Assembly (NCBI GenBank): GCA_944322585.1
Contig: CALUPB010000004.1
Span: forward strand, 62,001-126,000
Direction of reading: 5' to 3'
DNA: 64,000 nt
From: an uncultured Bacteroidales bacterium
GTDB taxonomy: Bacteria > Bacteroidota > Bacteroidia > Bacteroidales > UBA932
Part shown: positions 27,835 through 37,221 of the stretch, piece by piece
How positions within the stretch are numbered: the stretch's first letter is position 1
Layout: every line of letters starts with the position of its first letter
The notes under the pieces: generated by a model
Told to the model about the DNA's origin: nothing
Database searches by the model: none
Seen by the model: only the letters and a program-made list of their open reading frames with translations
Made by a program: the position numbers and the translations under genes

Positions 27835-28785
27835 CTATTTCTTTTTTGTCAGAAGCTCAAGCCTTGTCCTGGCTGCAGTCCTTTCCGTCTCATCGTCAGT
27901 GGCGGCCATCAGGACAGGCAGATATCTGATTTCGGCCTTCACATCGTCCAGTCTTCTGCATATAAGGACGCAATTCTTGGCTGCCGTATAGTCTTCCGGA
28001 TTGATTTTCAACACTTTTCTGTAATATTTCAATGCCGTCTTCGTATTGTTTTCCACTACAAAATAATACGAGCCGACATTGGACAGAAAGACAGTGGACG
28101 ACGGTACATAGTCCAGCATCTTTTCCGAAAGCATCTTGAATGCCACGTAAGAAGCCTGCGAGCCTATATTATAGAATGTATAGCAGTATTCCTGGATGGC
28201 GCCTTCGAAAAAGGCATCGTCCGCCTTCTGACCGTCGAACCGCCATTCTGCATCCCTGTCAGCATAATAGCTGTCCACCAGACTGCCGAGGTATACAAGA
28301 GCCATGTCGGGACTTTCCTTTTCATATGACACGAGGGCCGCCGCTTTCATGAAACTTATGTCAAGATCCCTCGGATACAATTCTGATGCCCTGTCGATAT
28401 TCTTCAAGGCCATTGCAAAGAGGGAATCGTCATAGAATGTCTCCTCAAAATAATTGATATCCGCCCCGGTGGAATCCTTAAGGCTGAACAGAGGCGCATT
28501 ACCGAGATATTTCCTGCCGGGCTTCGCCACTACCGAAGTCTTCTGTCCTTTGGTAATGTAATAGCTGTACCTCGCCAGAAGCATTTTCCTGTTGTCCGGA
28601 TCCACCTTGGACCAGTTGTCCAGAAGGGTCTCGATTCCCACACCTGCTGTCCCGAGCCTGGACACAAGCATATCGTATTTGTCAGAAAACTCTGCCGAAG
28701 CCGTGGAATCCACCTGCGACGTCTGCGCCGGCACTGCGACAGACATACATACCGTCATTAATGTAAAAACAATTTTCCTTACCAT
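27835..28785 (-). CDS. Secreted TPR-like protein
   Basis: 316 residues with a signal peptide ending at PAQT (about residue 21). The body is alpha-helical with at least two TPR-like units, ALKNIDRASELYPRDLDISF (about 125-145) and ALKYYRKVLKINPEDYTAA (about 252-270). No enzyme motif is visible. It lies between the rRNA methyltransferase gene and the BASS transporter, 69 bases after the former. Likely a periplasmic scaffold or assembly factor; function not recognised. Confidence 0.72.
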   Translation of the reverse strand: MVRKIVFTLMTVCMSVAVPAQTSQVDSTASAEFSDKYDMLVSRLGTAGVGIETLLDNWSKVDPDNRKMLLARYSYYITKGQKTSVVAKPGRKYLGNAPLFSLKDSTGADINYFEETFYDDSLFAMALKNIDRASELYPRDLDISFMKAAALVSYEKESPDMALVYLGSLVDSYYADRDAEWRFDGQKADDAFFEGAIQEYCYTFYNIGSQASYVAFKMLSEKMLDYVPSSTVFLSNVGSYYFVVENNTKTALKYYRKVLKINPEDYTAAKNCVLICRRLDDVKAEIRYLPVLMAATDDETERTAARTRLELLTKKK

Positions 28786-28854
28786 ACTCTGTCATTCCAG
28801 TCATCAGGATTGTCGCCTCCCCTTATTGCGGAAAGGACTCCATGATGGACAAGT

Positions 28855-30252
28855 TTAAACATCTATTCTTATTCTGCGGCTCTGTGGATACAGGTTGTTG
28901 CACCTCGGACCGAGATTCTTCACAAAGCCGAGGGGCAGTCCCCCGTAACAGACCTTCAGATAACCTTTCGGAGCATCATCAATACATATCGCATCCCGGT
29001 GCAGATACGCCAGAGCCTTCTCCCTGTCAAGATCCACCCGCGGGAAAGCATCCTCTTCAAGGACAATGCTCAGGGCAAGATCAGCCGACGGCACCAGATT
29101 CCCTCCTTTCATCTCTCCCACCGCACATCCCGTCTGCACCGTCCTTACTGCCGAAGAAACGCAGTCCGTACATTCGGAGACTGCTGCCGGTACGGCTATC
29201 ACAAGCCCTCCCCTGCTGCGGAACGAGACCTCCGTTCTGAAATATCCTTCAAGCCCTTTCATATTCACCGCCGACCGGGCTCTATGGAGCCTCACACCGT
29301 GTCCTGAAAACCTGTCCGGCACCTGATGCCCTCCTTTTCTGACAGCCGCACAATACTGTCCCTCCCCGGGGACACGGCCCGGAAGCAGAAGGAAACCGAA
29401 GCGCGTACGCAAAATTTCATCAGGACCCCCATCCCGTACGGAGACTTCCCCGGCACCGAGGGCTTCGCATATCCACTGCACATTACCGTCGTTCTCATAC
29501 CTGTTGAAAGTGCATGTGGAATATATCATTATTCCATCCGCACGGAGCGACGGCCATACATCCGCGACTATCCTGCGCTGTCTTGCCTGACACAGGGACA
29601 CATTGTCTTCCGACCACTGCTCCGCCGCTGAAGCATCCTTTCTGAACATCCCCTCTCCCGAACACGGGACATCCGCGACGATTATGTCGAAATAACCTTC
29701 AAGGGCGGCGAAAGCCGCAGGATCGGCATTTGTCACCATGACATTCGGATCGCCCCATACGGATACATTGTCCGCAAGGATACCGACCCTCCCGCGCATC
29801 ACTTCATTGGACACAAGGATGAAATTCTCCCCGAACCTTTCCCTGAGCGACGCCGCGATATCTGTCGTCTTGCCCCCGGGTGCCGCACACAGATCAAGCA
29901 CTCTGACAGGCCTTCCCGCAATCCCGCAGCCGATTTCATCAAGGCATTTGCGGAATACTTCCCCTACATACATGGCGGAAGAATCCTGTACGTAATATGC
30001 CCCCGCATGAAAATACGGATCAAGCGTAAATACGGGACGCTCCTCAAGCATGAAGGCATACCCGTTCCACGGTACGCGGGCATATCCGGGATTTCCCGTC
30101 CCTTCACCGGGCCACCCCGGAACCATATACGGGATTTTCGAAGGGTTGTACCTAAGCGATACCGACGGTTCCCTGCCCAACGCATGGAGAAACCCGGCCG
30201 CAACCTCCGTTCCCACGGCATCTTCAAGGTATTTTACGAAACCGCTATCCAT
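28855..30252 (-). CDS. RsmF-like rRNA cytosine-C5 methyltransferase
   Basis: SAM-dependent RNA m5C methyltransferase of the NOL1/NOP2/Sun family, 465 residues. SAM-binding motif I reads VLDLCAAPGGKTTD (about 117-130). The two catalytic cysteines lie in DVPCSGEGMFRKD and YSTCTFNRYEN. The C-terminal RNA-binding region is longer than in RsmB and fits RsmF/YebU, with an unconserved cysteine-containing insert (SECTDCVSSAVRTVQ). Its ATG overlaps the stop of the SRPBCC gene by eight bases. Target site in the rRNA is inferred from homology only. Confidence 0.88.
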   Translation of the reverse strand: MDSGFVKYLEDAVGTEVAAGFLHALGREPSVSLRYNPSKIPYMVPGWPGEGTGNPGYARVPWNGYAFMLEERPVFTLDPYFHAGAYYVQDSSAMYVGEVFRKCLDEIGCGIAGRPVRVLDLCAAPGGKTTDIAASLRERFGENFILVSNEVMRGRVGILADNVSVWGDPNVMVTNADPAAFAALEGYFDIIVADVPCSGEGMFRKDASAAEQWSEDNVSLCQARQRRIVADVWPSLRADGIMIYSTCTFNRYENDGNVQWICEALGAGEVSVRDGGPDEILRTRFGFLLLPGRVPGEGQYCAAVRKGGHQVPDRFSGHGVRLHRARSAVNMKGLEGYFRTEVSFRSRGGLVIAVPAAVSECTDCVSSAVRTVQTGCAVGEMKGGNLVPSADLALSIVLEEDAFPRVDLDREKALAYLHRDAICIDDAPKGYLKVCYGGLPLGFVKNLGPRCNNLYPQSRRIRIDV

Positions 30253-30655
30253 TGGCAGCGAGCCCGTCCACCATCTTGTCCAATGCTTCCTGTATCTTCG
30301 AAGAAAGCATCATCTTCATCATGAAATTCAGTTCCGCAAACACCTTCACGGAGAAATCCGTCTTGTCCGGCTCCCCTGCCACCGCGTCGAAATGCATGGA
30401 CACGGAGAATTTGAACGGAGCGCCGTCATCGGCGAAGTCTATCCTGGAATACGGGACCCTCTCCGAAACCCTTATCCCTACATTGAATCCCTGCACCACG
30501 GCATGGACGGAATCATAGTCGGCCTGCAGACCGAACTCATTCTTCTTGTCCTCGGGAACCATCTGCGCGAAATTGCGCATGTCGGTGAAAGCCATATAAA
30601 GCATATACGGCGCCCTGGACACGACAGCATGCTTGCTGCTGATCTCCGTCTTCAT
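30245..30655 (-). CDS. SRPBCC-family protein
   Basis: 136-residue protein of the START/polyketide-cyclase-like helix-grip fold. The opening EISSKHAVVSRAPYMLYMAFTD and the C-terminal long helix with MMLSSKIQEALDKMVDGLA are typical. Homologues sit next to pyrE in many Bacteroidetes, as here (three bases after its stop). Probably binds a hydrophobic ligand or lipid; function unknown. Confidence 0.8.
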   Translation of the reverse strand: MKTEISSKHAVVSRAPYMLYMAFTDMRNFAQMVPEDKKNEFGLQADYDSVHAVVQGFNVGIRVSERVPYSRIDFADDGAPFKFSVSMHFDAVAGEPDKTDFSVKVFAELNFMMKMMLSSKIQEALDKMVDGLAANG

Positions 30656-30658
30656 CGC

Positions 30659-31297
30659 TCAGTCCTCCTGTCCCCACGTAGACGGGGAAAATCTCCATTC
30701 CTTGAGAAGTCCCAGATCCGACTCCTTTATATATCCCGTCTCGGAGGCGACCTCTATAAGGGCGTCATAGTTGGTAAGCGTGTTGAGCTCTATATTCGCA
30801 TTCTCGAAAGCCCTCCGGGACTGATTGAAATTGTACGAAAAGATGGCCACCATGCCCTCCACGTCCGCTCCGGCCTTCTCAAGGGCGGAAACTGCGGCAA
30901 GACTGCTGCTTCCGGTGGATATCAGATCCTCGACGACCACGACCTTGTTCCCTTCGTTCAGTATGCCTTCGATCTGGGATCCGGTACCGTGGTCCTTGGG
31001 CTTCGGACGGACATATATGAAAGGTTTCTTCAGAAAATGCGCTATGAGCACACCGTGTGCTATGGCACCGGTAGCCACGCCGGCTATGACTTCCACATCG
31101 GGATACCTGCCGATGATATTGTCCGCCATCCAGCGGCACACCTGCTCGCGCAGCTCCGGATATGAAAGAATCCTCCTGTTGTCACAATAGATAGGGGAAC
31201 GCCACCCTGATGCCCATGTGAAAGGTTTGTCCGGACTCAGCATTACCGCCTTGATGTCCAGCAGCGACTTCGCCACCGATCTTTCTATTGATTCCAT
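30659..31297 (-). CDS. pyrE: Orotate phosphoribosyltransferase
   Basis: Converts orotate and PRPP to OMP in pyrimidine synthesis. 212 residues. The PRPP-binding motif appears as VVVVEDLISTGSSSL (about 123-137), with flexible-loop residues in YVRPKPKDHGTGSQIEG just before. First gene of a leftward operon with the SRPBCC, RsmF-like, TPR and BASS genes. Its -7 box is one arm of the palindrome at 31332-31361. Confidence 0.97.
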   Translation of the reverse strand: MESIERSVAKSLLDIKAVMLSPDKPFTWASGWRSPIYCDNRRILSYPELREQVCRWMADNIIGRYPDVEVIAGVATGAIAHGVLIAHFLKKPFIYVRPKPKDHGTGSQIEGILNEGNKVVVVEDLISTGSSSLAAVSALEKAGADVEGMVAIFSYNFNQSRRAFENANIELNTLTNYDALIEVASETGYIKESDLGLLKEWRFSPSTWGQED

Positions 31298-31331
31298 AAA
31301 ATTCGTTGATTAAATATTCGTGTGTTCTGTT

Positions 31332-31361
31332 TATCTTTGCAACCGCAATTCTGCAAAGATA
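31332..31361. promoter_or_regulatory. Face-to-face -7 boxes forming a 10-bp perfect inverted repeat (pyrE / Nudix)
   Basis: TATCTTTGCA at 31332-31341 and its exact reverse complement TGCAAAGATA at 31352-31361 are ten bases apart. Each contains a perfect TAnnTTTG box, one for the rightward Nudix gene and one for leftward pyrE. The predicted start sites lie inside the shared spacer, so the two promoters should exclude each other or share one regulator. Confidence 0.6.
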
Positions 31362-31384
31362 CAAAATTAACATGTAATATTAAA

Positions 31385-31996
31385 ATGTACAGGATATACC
31401 TCGAAAGAAGATGCATCATAATATGTCCTCCGTATGATCAGGCCCTTGCCGACCCCAATGCAGTCCAGTTCTGTCCCGGGGAAAGGATAGACATGCATAC
31501 CCTCACCGGCATGTTCGAAGCTTCGGGCTCCCTCGGCCGCATATACATCCCTTCGGACGACACTGAAGCCGTATACAGGAAAATATGCTCCGAATTCAGG
31601 GAGGTGAATGCAGGCGGCGGACTGGTGTCCAACAGGAGGGGGGATTTCCTCCTTATCAGGAGAAACGGACTGTGGGATCTGCCCAAAGGGCATCAGGAAG
31701 CAGGGGAAGACATCCGTACTACGGCATTCAGGGAAGTGCAGGAAGAAACCGGGATAGCCAATCTGGAAATACGGGACCTGATATGCGTTACGGACCACTG
31801 CTACAGAAGGGACGGCATCTGGCATCTCAAGCATACCTGGTGGTTCGACATGATGAACACCGACCCTGTCAATCTGACACCGCAGAAGGAAGAGGACATA
31901 TCCAAGGCTGCATGGGTGGCGAAATCCAGTCTTCCTTCATTTCTTTCGGACACATATCCCTCAATCACAGAAGTTTTCAGACAGGCAAAAATATAA
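31385..31996 (+). CDS. Nudix hydrolase with N-terminal extension
   Basis: 203 residues from the ATG at 31385. The Nudix box covers residues 102-124, starting GHQEAGEDI and with the metal-binding REVQEE at 116-121. The first 75 residues form an unassigned N-terminal domain that is common in Bacteroidetes Nudix proteins next to pyrE. LKHTWWFDMM and SKAAWVAKSSL are later conserved segments. The 21 codons upstream of 31385 are in frame but overlap the promoter palindrome. The nucleotide substrate is unknown. Confidence 0.87.
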   Translation: MYRIYLERRCIIICPPYDQALADPNAVQFCPGERIDMHTLTGMFEASGSLGRIYIPSDDTEAVYRKICSEFREVNAGGGLVSNRRGDFLLIRRNGLWDLPKGHQEAGEDIRTTAFREVQEETGIANLEIRDLICVTDHCYRRDGIWHLKHTWWFDMMNTDPVNLTPQKEEDISKAAWVAKSSLPSFLSDTYPSITEVFRQAKI

Positions 31997-32078
31997 TTTA
32001 CACGAAAATGCTTTACAGGATGAAACAAAACCGCAAAAATTTCGTATAATGAAATGTACTGTCTAAACCAGAAACAGA

Positions 32079-33128
32079 ATGAAACTTTCACAGTTCAATT
32101 TCGCGTTGACCAAGGCCCGGATAGCGTCGGAGCCGCCGAGATGGAGGGACGAATGCAGGCTTATGGTCCTTCACAAGGATACAGGAGAGATAGAGCACAA
32201 GGTATTCAAGAATATCATAGACTATTTCGGCAAGGGCGACACATTTGTACTCAATGACACGAAAGTCTTTCCCGCAAGGCTGTACGGAAAGAAGGAAAAG
32301 ACGGGAGCGGACATAGAGGTGTTCCTTCTCAGGGAGCTGAACAGGGAGCAGAGGCTATGGGATGTCATCGTGGATCCGGCCAGGAAGATAAGGATAGGCA
32401 ACAAACTTTATTTCGGAGAGGACGAAAGCCTTGTAGCCGAAGTCATAGACAACACCACTTCACGGGGACGGACATTGAGGTTCCTGTACGACGGAAGCTA
32501 TGAGGACTTCAAGGAGACTCTTTTCAGTCTCGGCGAGCCTCCTGTCCCGAAATGGGTCAAGGAAAAGGTCACGGAACAGGACATGGAGGACTACCAGACC
32601 ATATTCGCCGTCCACGAGGGAGCAGTCGCAGCTCCGGCAGCCGGCCTGCATTTCAGCAGGGAACTTTTCAACAGAATGATCCTGAAGGATATCAACAAGG
32701 CTTTCATAACGCTTCATATGGGCATCGGCCATTTCAGGTCTGTGGATGTAGAGGATCTTTCCAAGCACAAGATGGACTCGGAGAGGCTTATCATCACACA
32801 GGAGACGGCAGATCTGATAAACGGCACCAAAAGGGCAGGACACAAGGTGCTTGCTGTCGGAGTGACCGTCATGAGGGGGCTTGAGGCATACTATACCACC
32901 AACGACGAGGTCATTGCATTCGACGGATGGACCAACAAGTTCATCTTCCCTCCGTACAGGTTTGCCATACCGGACGCGATAGTATCCAACTTCCATCTTC
33001 CATGCTCCACCATGCTGATGTCGGTGGCCGCTTTCGGAGGATACGAGAATGTCATGAAGGCCTATGATGCCGCCATCAAGGAAGGATACAGTTTCGGACC
33101 GTACGGAGATGCCATGCTGATAATATAA
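32079..33128 (+). CDS. queA: S-adenosylmethionine:tRNA ribosyltransferase-isomerase
   Basis: Transfers and isomerises the ribosyl of SAM onto preQ1-modified tRNA, making epoxyqueuosine. 349 residues, full length. [19 protein letters not shown] (about 53-71), [12 protein letters not shown] (about 186-197), [11 protein letters not shown] and the C-terminal FIFPPYRF...[18 protein letters not shown] are the family motifs. No preQ1 riboswitch-like structure was seen in the 82-base leader. It is followed by a strong hairpin at 33206-33248. Confidence 0.96.
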   Translation: MKLSQFNFALTKARIASEPPRWRDECRLMVLHKDTGEIEHKVFKNIIDYFGKGDTFVLNDTKVFPARLYGKKEKTGADIEVFLLRELNREQRLWDVIVDPARKIRIGNKLYFGEDESLVAEVIDNTTSRGRTLRFLYDGSYEDFKETLFSLGEPPVPKWVKEKVTEQDMEDYQTIFAVHEGAVAAPAAGLHFSRELFNRMILKDINKAFITLHMGIGHFRSVDVEDLSKHKMDSERLIITQETADLINGTKRAGHKVLAVGVTVMRGLEAYYTTNDEVIAFDGWTNKFIFPPYRFAIPDAIVSNFHLPCSTMLMSVAAFGGYENVMKAYDAAIKEGYSFGPYGDAMLII

Positions 33129-33205
33129 AAGGACTCATCAATCCGGACGTTTCTGTAAAAAACACATACTCGAAAAAGCAAAATCGCGGCGAAAAGACAA
33201 AAAAT

Positions 33206-33248
33206 GTAAAAACCGGGCTTCCATCATGCATGAAAGCTCGGTTTTTAC
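33206..33248. terminator. Long hairpin terminator between queA and dprA
   Basis: GTAAAAACCGGGCTTCCAT pairs with ATGAAAGCTCGGTTTTTAC with only one G-T pair and one mismatch. The A/T-rich stem base gives a T5 run after the hairpin on both strands, so it can stop transcription in either direction. Confidence 0.75.
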
Positions 33249-33260
33249 GCATATTGCATT

Positions 33261-33268
33261 TATTTTTG
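33261..33268 (+). promoter_or_regulatory. Bacteroidetes -7 box for dprA, almost touching the start codon
   Basis: TATTTTTG fits TAnnTTTG. The dprA ATG at 33273 is only four bases further, which implies a leaderless or nearly leaderless transcript. Confidence 0.5.
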
Positions 33269-33272
33269 CCGC

Positions 33273-34436
33273 ATGTACGACGAGAGAACATGCAGATACG
33301 CCCTTAACCGGATATTCGGGTTCCGCCCTGCCGCCGCCCATGCCCTCATAGGCCATTTCGGCAGTGCCGCCGGCGTATTCAGTGCTGACAGGCACAGTCT
33401 GCCTCCGGGTATGGCAGACTTGTTCACCGGGAACGGAGGCATTTCGGACAGGTCATACGAAGAGGCCCATGCCGGACTTCAGTCAGTGGAGCAGTCGGGG
33501 ACAAGGTTCGTCTGCGACAACGAGCCCGGATACCCCGGCCTGCTCAGAGAATGTGCAGACAGGCCGGTGGGGATTTTCGTCAGAAGCCGTTCCCCCGTCA
33601 CGGACATTTTTCCGGAGGACAGGATATTTGTGGCAGTCGTAGGCACAAGGGACATTTCCCTGTACGGGCAGGAATGGTGCAGAAGGCTTGTAGGGGCAAT
33701 CGCGGATTCCGGAGAAGCCGTGACTGTCGTAAGCGGTCTGGCCATCGGGACGGACATAACCGCGCACAGGACCGCCCTTGAAAAAGGCATCCCGACCGTC
33801 GCTGTCATGCCGACAGGACCGGATGCCGTCTATCCTTACAGACACAGGAAAGATGCCGCCGATATAGAATCCTCCCCAGGGAGCGCCCTTGTCACCGACT
33901 ATCCTCCAGGGACGGCTCCCCTTCCGATAAATTTCATGAGGAGGAACAGGATAATAGCAGGCCTTTCAAAGGCCACTGTCCTGATAGAATCAAGGATACG
34001 CGGAGGAGGGATGATGACTGCAAGGCTTGCATTCTCCTACAACAGGGATGTGCTCGCCCTTCCCGGCAGGATCGACGACGAGAGATCCGCCGGCTGCAAT
34101 CTGCTGCTCAGGGAAAGGATTGCCGACCCCGTCATATCATGCGCCTCGCTGACCGACAGCCTTGGACTGCACCGTTCCGCCCCGCAGGAAAGGAAAAGTA
34201 CCGACGACCGTAAGGAAATCGGGAAAAGGTATGCCTCAAGGCTCTGCGGAGAAGATCTGGACAGGATTTCGGAAATACTGCTCAGGATACGGGGAAACAG
34301 GGGGACCGACATAGAAAGCATAGCGGAGACATGCGGCATGAGTTACAGAAAGGCTCTGGAACTCACCATGTTGCTGGAAGCCGACGGGATGATATCTGTA
34401 GACTTGATGCAAAGATGCACAATCAAAATAAAATAA
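33273..34436 (+). CDS. dprA: DNA-processing protein DprA
   Basis: Binds incoming single-stranded DNA and loads RecA during transformation; present in many non-competent bacteria. 387 residues. An N-terminal SAM-like HhH region (about 5-60) is followed by the Rossmann DprA core with VAVVGTRDISLYG, VVSGLAIGTDITAHRTAL and the dinucleotide-site run FMRRNRIIAGLSKATVLIE. GGGMMTARLA and LALPGRI follow, and a winged-helix domain is at about 325-385. Transcribed with tatD and ansA to its right, though tatD also has its own -7 box. Confidence 0.95.
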   Translation: MYDERTCRYALNRIFGFRPAAAHALIGHFGSAAGVFSADRHSLPPGMADLFTGNGGISDRSYEEAHAGLQSVEQSGTRFVCDNEPGYPGLLRECADRPVGIFVRSRSPVTDIFPEDRIFVAVVGTRDISLYGQEWCRRLVGAIADSGEAVTVVSGLAIGTDITAHRTALEKGIPTVAVMPTGPDAVYPYRHRKDAADIESSPGSALVTDYPPGTAPLPINFMRRNRIIAGLSKATVLIESRIRGGGMMTARLAFSYNRDVLALPGRIDDERSAGCNLLLRERIADPVISCASLTDSLGLHRSAPQERKSTDDRKEIGKRYASRLCGEDLDRISEILLRIRGNRGTDIESIAETCGMSYRKALELTMLLEADGMISVDLMQRCTIKIK

Positions 34437-34440
34437 TGCG

Positions 34441-34448
34441 TAAATTTG
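34441..34448 (+). promoter_or_regulatory. Bacteroidetes -7 box for tatD
   Basis: TAAATTTG lies four bases after the dprA stop and 21 bases before the tatD ATG. Confidence 0.5.
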
Positions 34449-34469
34449 CACCTGCTTTACCGGAAAGAC

Positions 34470-35243
34470 ATGCAGTTTGCAGACACCCATACACACCTTT
34501 ACATGTCCGACTACGGAGACGGATGCGGAGACGCTGTCAGAAGGGCGGTCGGCGCAGGCGTTACCCGTCTGATACTTCCTGACGTCAGCAGTACTTCAAG
34601 GGACGACATGTTCAGACTTGCCTCGGAATTCGAAGGTACGGCATACCCGTGCATAGGACTTCATCCTACAGAACTTTCGGGAGACTGGAGACATGAGGCG
34701 GACGAACTTATGAAATACAGGGACAGGCCCGGAATCGTAGCGGTAGGAGAGACTGGAATGGACTGCCACTGGAACAGGGACAATGTTGCGGTACAGGAAG
34801 AGGTGTTCAGGATGCAACTCGACCTTGCACTTGAGCTCGGGCTTCCGGTCATAGTACACAACAGAGACGCCACCGAGCTGACCCTCAGGATACTCGGAGA
34901 CTACAAAGGACGCGGTCTTCGGGGCGTATTCCATGCATTCGGAGGAAGCATAGAGACTTTCAGGCAGATAGAAAGACTCGGCGACTGGTATGTCGGCATC
35001 GGAGGCGTCATCACTTTCAGAAAGGCTTCCATCGCCGAGACGGTCAGGGAAATTCCTCTGGAAAGGATACTGACCGAGACAGATGCCCCGTGGCTGACAC
35101 CCGTACCGTTCAGGGGAACCAGAAACGAAAGCAGCTACATCCCCTACATTGTAGAGAAGATTGCCGTGCAGAAGGGAGAGGACATGGAAAAAGTCGCTGA
35201 GACAGCTTGGAAAAACGCCCACGAACTTTTCAGGATATCATGA
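34470..35243 (+). CDS. tatD: TatD-family metal-dependent hydrolase
   Basis: TIM-barrel deoxyribonuclease-type hydrolase, 257 residues from ATG 34470; the TTG at 34446 would overlap the promoter. The metal ligands are in ADTHTHLY (4-11), the glutamate in VGETGMDCHW, the histidines in PVIVHNRDA and GVFHAFGG, and the aspartate in ETDAPWLTP. DprA-TatD adjacency fits a role in DNA turnover, but physiological substrates are not established. The stop overlaps the ansA start as ATGA. Confidence 0.92.
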   Translation: MQFADTHTHLYMSDYGDGCGDAVRRAVGAGVTRLILPDVSSTSRDDMFRLASEFEGTAYPCIGLHPTELSGDWRHEADELMKYRDRPGIVAVGETGMDCHWNRDNVAVQEEVFRMQLDLALELGLPVIVHNRDATELTLRILGDYKGRGLRGVFHAFGGSIETFRQIERLGDWYVGIGGVITFRKASIAETVREIPLERILTETDAPWLTPVPFRGTRNESSYIPYIVEKIAVQKGEDMEKVAETAWKNAHELFRIS

Positions 35244-36298
35244 AAATGCAGAAAACCAGACAGGGAGCGAAGGCATCCATCCTGCTCATCTATACGGGAG
35301 GTACCATAGGCATGGTGCAGGATCCTGTCGACATGACTCTGAAGCCGTTCGACTTCAAGCAGATCCTTGACGCCGTCCCGGAACTCGGGAAATTCACGTA
35401 CAGGATCGATTCATACACTTTCGATCCGATCATAGACTCCTCCGATGTCGAACCGTCCCTGTGGCAGAGACTTGCATACCTGATTTCTGCCAGATACGGG
35501 GATTATGACGGCTTTGTCGTCCTTCACGGCACCGACACCATGGCATATTCCGCCTCCGCTCTCAGTTTCATGTTCGGCAATCTCACGAAACCCGTCATAT
35601 TCACCGGCAGCCAGCTTCCGATAGGCGCCCCGCGGACTGACGGAAGGGAAAACATAATCTCGTCCGTGGAAATAGCCGCAGCAAAAGACACTGACGGACA
35701 TGCTGAAGTCCCCGAAGTATGCATCTGTTTCGACAACATGCTGATGAGAGGCAACCGTGCCACCAAGATCAACTCGGACAATTTCCGGGCATTCAGATCC
35801 GAAAACCTTCCTCCACTCGCTGAAGCCGGGATAAATATAAGGTACAACAGGGCTCTGATCCGCAAGCCTGAAGACTGGAGCGCCCCGGTGGAAGTGAATA
35901 CGGATCTCGACACACGGGTCTCCATACTGAAGATACACCCCGGAATTACTCCGCAGGTCGTGAGGAACATTCTCTGCGGCGATCAGACAAGGGCAGTAAT
36001 CATCGAGACCTACGGTTCGGGAAACGCCCCGGGCAAGGAGTGGTTCCTGAACCTTGTGAAAGAAGCATCGCTGTCAGGGAAAATCCTGCTCAACGTGACC
36101 CAGTGCATAGGAGGCAGTGTCAACATGGACATCTATGCCAACGGGAAAGCCCTCAAGGAAGCCGGCGTGCTCAACGGATACGACAGCACGACCGAAAGCG
36201 CACTTGCAAAACTTTTCTGTCTCATGGGACAGAGCGATGACAACGCCTGGGTCAGGGCCCGCATGGAGGAAAATTTGCGGGGCGAAATCACAAAATAA
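35240..36298 (+). CDS. ansA: Type I (cytoplasmic) L-asparaginase
   Basis: Hydrolyses asparagine to aspartate. 352 residues from the ATG at 35240, which overlaps the tatD stop in ATGA. The first catalytic threonine is in YTGGTIG (18-24). The second is in VLHGTDTMAYSASAL, followed by GSQLPIGAPRTDGRENI. ILLNVTQCIGGSVNMDIY near residue 280 marks the C-terminal domain. It has no signal peptide, which supports the low-affinity cytoplasmic type. Confidence 0.95.
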   Translation: MKMQKTRQGAKASILLIYTGGTIGMVQDPVDMTLKPFDFKQILDAVPELGKFTYRIDSYTFDPIIDSSDVEPSLWQRLAYLISARYGDYDGFVVLHGTDTMAYSASALSFMFGNLTKPVIFTGSQLPIGAPRTDGRENIISSVEIAAAKDTDGHAEVPEVCICFDNMLMRGNRATKINSDNFRAFRSENLPPLAEAGINIRYNRALIRKPEDWSAPVEVNTDLDTRVSILKIHPGITPQVVRNILCGDQTRAVIIETYGSGNAPGKEWFLNLVKEASLSGKILLNVTQCIGGSVNMDIYANGKALKEAGVLNGYDSTTESALAKLFCLMGQSDDNAWVRARMEENLRGEITK

Positions 36299-36418
36299 TA
36301 TTGTCATATGAAAATTATTTGCTAAATTGCACCGGATTTGGATACAGTGAGAAATCACTTGTCGGATGTAATGATTGGAAAACATTTAATATTCATTAAT
36401 TAACACTCAAAAACAATT

Positions 36419-37213
36419 ATGAAAAAATTTTTCATGTTTTTGGCAGTAATCGGCTTCACAGCCCTTTCTGCACAATTTGCAGCAGCTCAGGAACCAGAGG
36501 CTGTTGAAGACACAACTGCAACTGAAGCAGTAGAGCCTGCAGCAGATGTAAATCCTCTGCTTGCCGGTTCAGGAGAGGAAGTTCCTTTCCACCAGGCTCT
36601 CAAGACCAAGTTCATCGAAGGAGGTCCGGGCTTCATGGCACTGATTATCCTCTGCCTTATCCTCGGACTTGCAGTCGCTATCGAGAGAATTCTTTATCTT
36701 TCTCTCTCCAAGACCAACACCAAGAAGCTCCTCGCTGCTGTGGAAGCTGCCCTCAAGGAAGGTGGAGTCGAGGCTGCAAAGGAAGTATGCCGCAATACCC
36801 GCGGTCCTGTAGCAAGCATTTTCTATCAGGGACTTCTCAGGTATGACCAGGGCATCGATGTTGTCGAGAAGACAGTCGTTTCCTACGGTTCCGTGAACAT
36901 GAGCCTCATGGAGAACGGACTTTCCTGGATTGCGCTTTTCATCGCCCTCGCCCCTTCTCTCGGCTTCCTCGGAACAGTGGTCGGTATGATCCAGGCATTC
37001 GATGCCATCCAGGCTGCCGGCGACATCTCGCCTAACATTGTGGCAGGAGGTATGAAGGTCGCATTGATCACTACCGTGGGCGGTCTTATCGTTGCGATGA
37101 TCCTTCAGGTCTTCTACAACTACATCCTTTCGAAGATCGACGATCTTACCATCGACATGGAAGACTCTTCAATCTCACTGGTGGATCTCCTGGTAAAATA
37201 CGAGAATAAATAG
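36419..37213 (+). CDS. exbB: MotA/TolQ/ExbB proton channel protein
   Basis: Energises TonB-dependent transport with the ExbD proteins downstream. 264 residues. A signal-like first helix (about 1-24) and an acidic linker rich in E, A and T precede three core helices at about 75-97, 160-185 and 205-230. APSLGFLGTVVGMIQAF is the conserved ExbB/TolQ signature. First gene of a four-gene unit (ExbB, unknown membrane protein, ExbD, ExbD). Natural client: SusC-type transporters such as the one at 11.2 kb. Confidence 0.9.
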   Translation: MKKFFMFLAVIGFTALSAQFAAAQEPEAVEDTTATEAVEPAADVNPLLAGSGEEVPFHQALKTKFIEGGPGFMALIILCLILGLAVAIERILYLSLSKTNTKKLLAAVEAALKEGGVEAAKEVCRNTRGPVASIFYQGLLRYDQGIDVVEKTVVSYGSVNMSLMENGLSWIALFIALAPSLGFLGTVVGMIQAFDAIQAAGDISPNIVAGGMKVALITTVGGLIVAMILQVFYNYILSKIDDLTIDMEDSSISLVDLLVKYENK

Positions 37214-37221
37214 CCATTACA

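Noticed and set aside
30050-31165. 371-codon rightward open frame across rsmF, SRPBCC and pyrE
   Set aside because: It spans three well-supported genes on the other strand and shows no protein family features.
31997-32078. preQ1 riboswitch in front of queA
   Set aside because: The 82-base leader has no stem with an A-rich pseudoknot tail that fits the known preQ1 classes.
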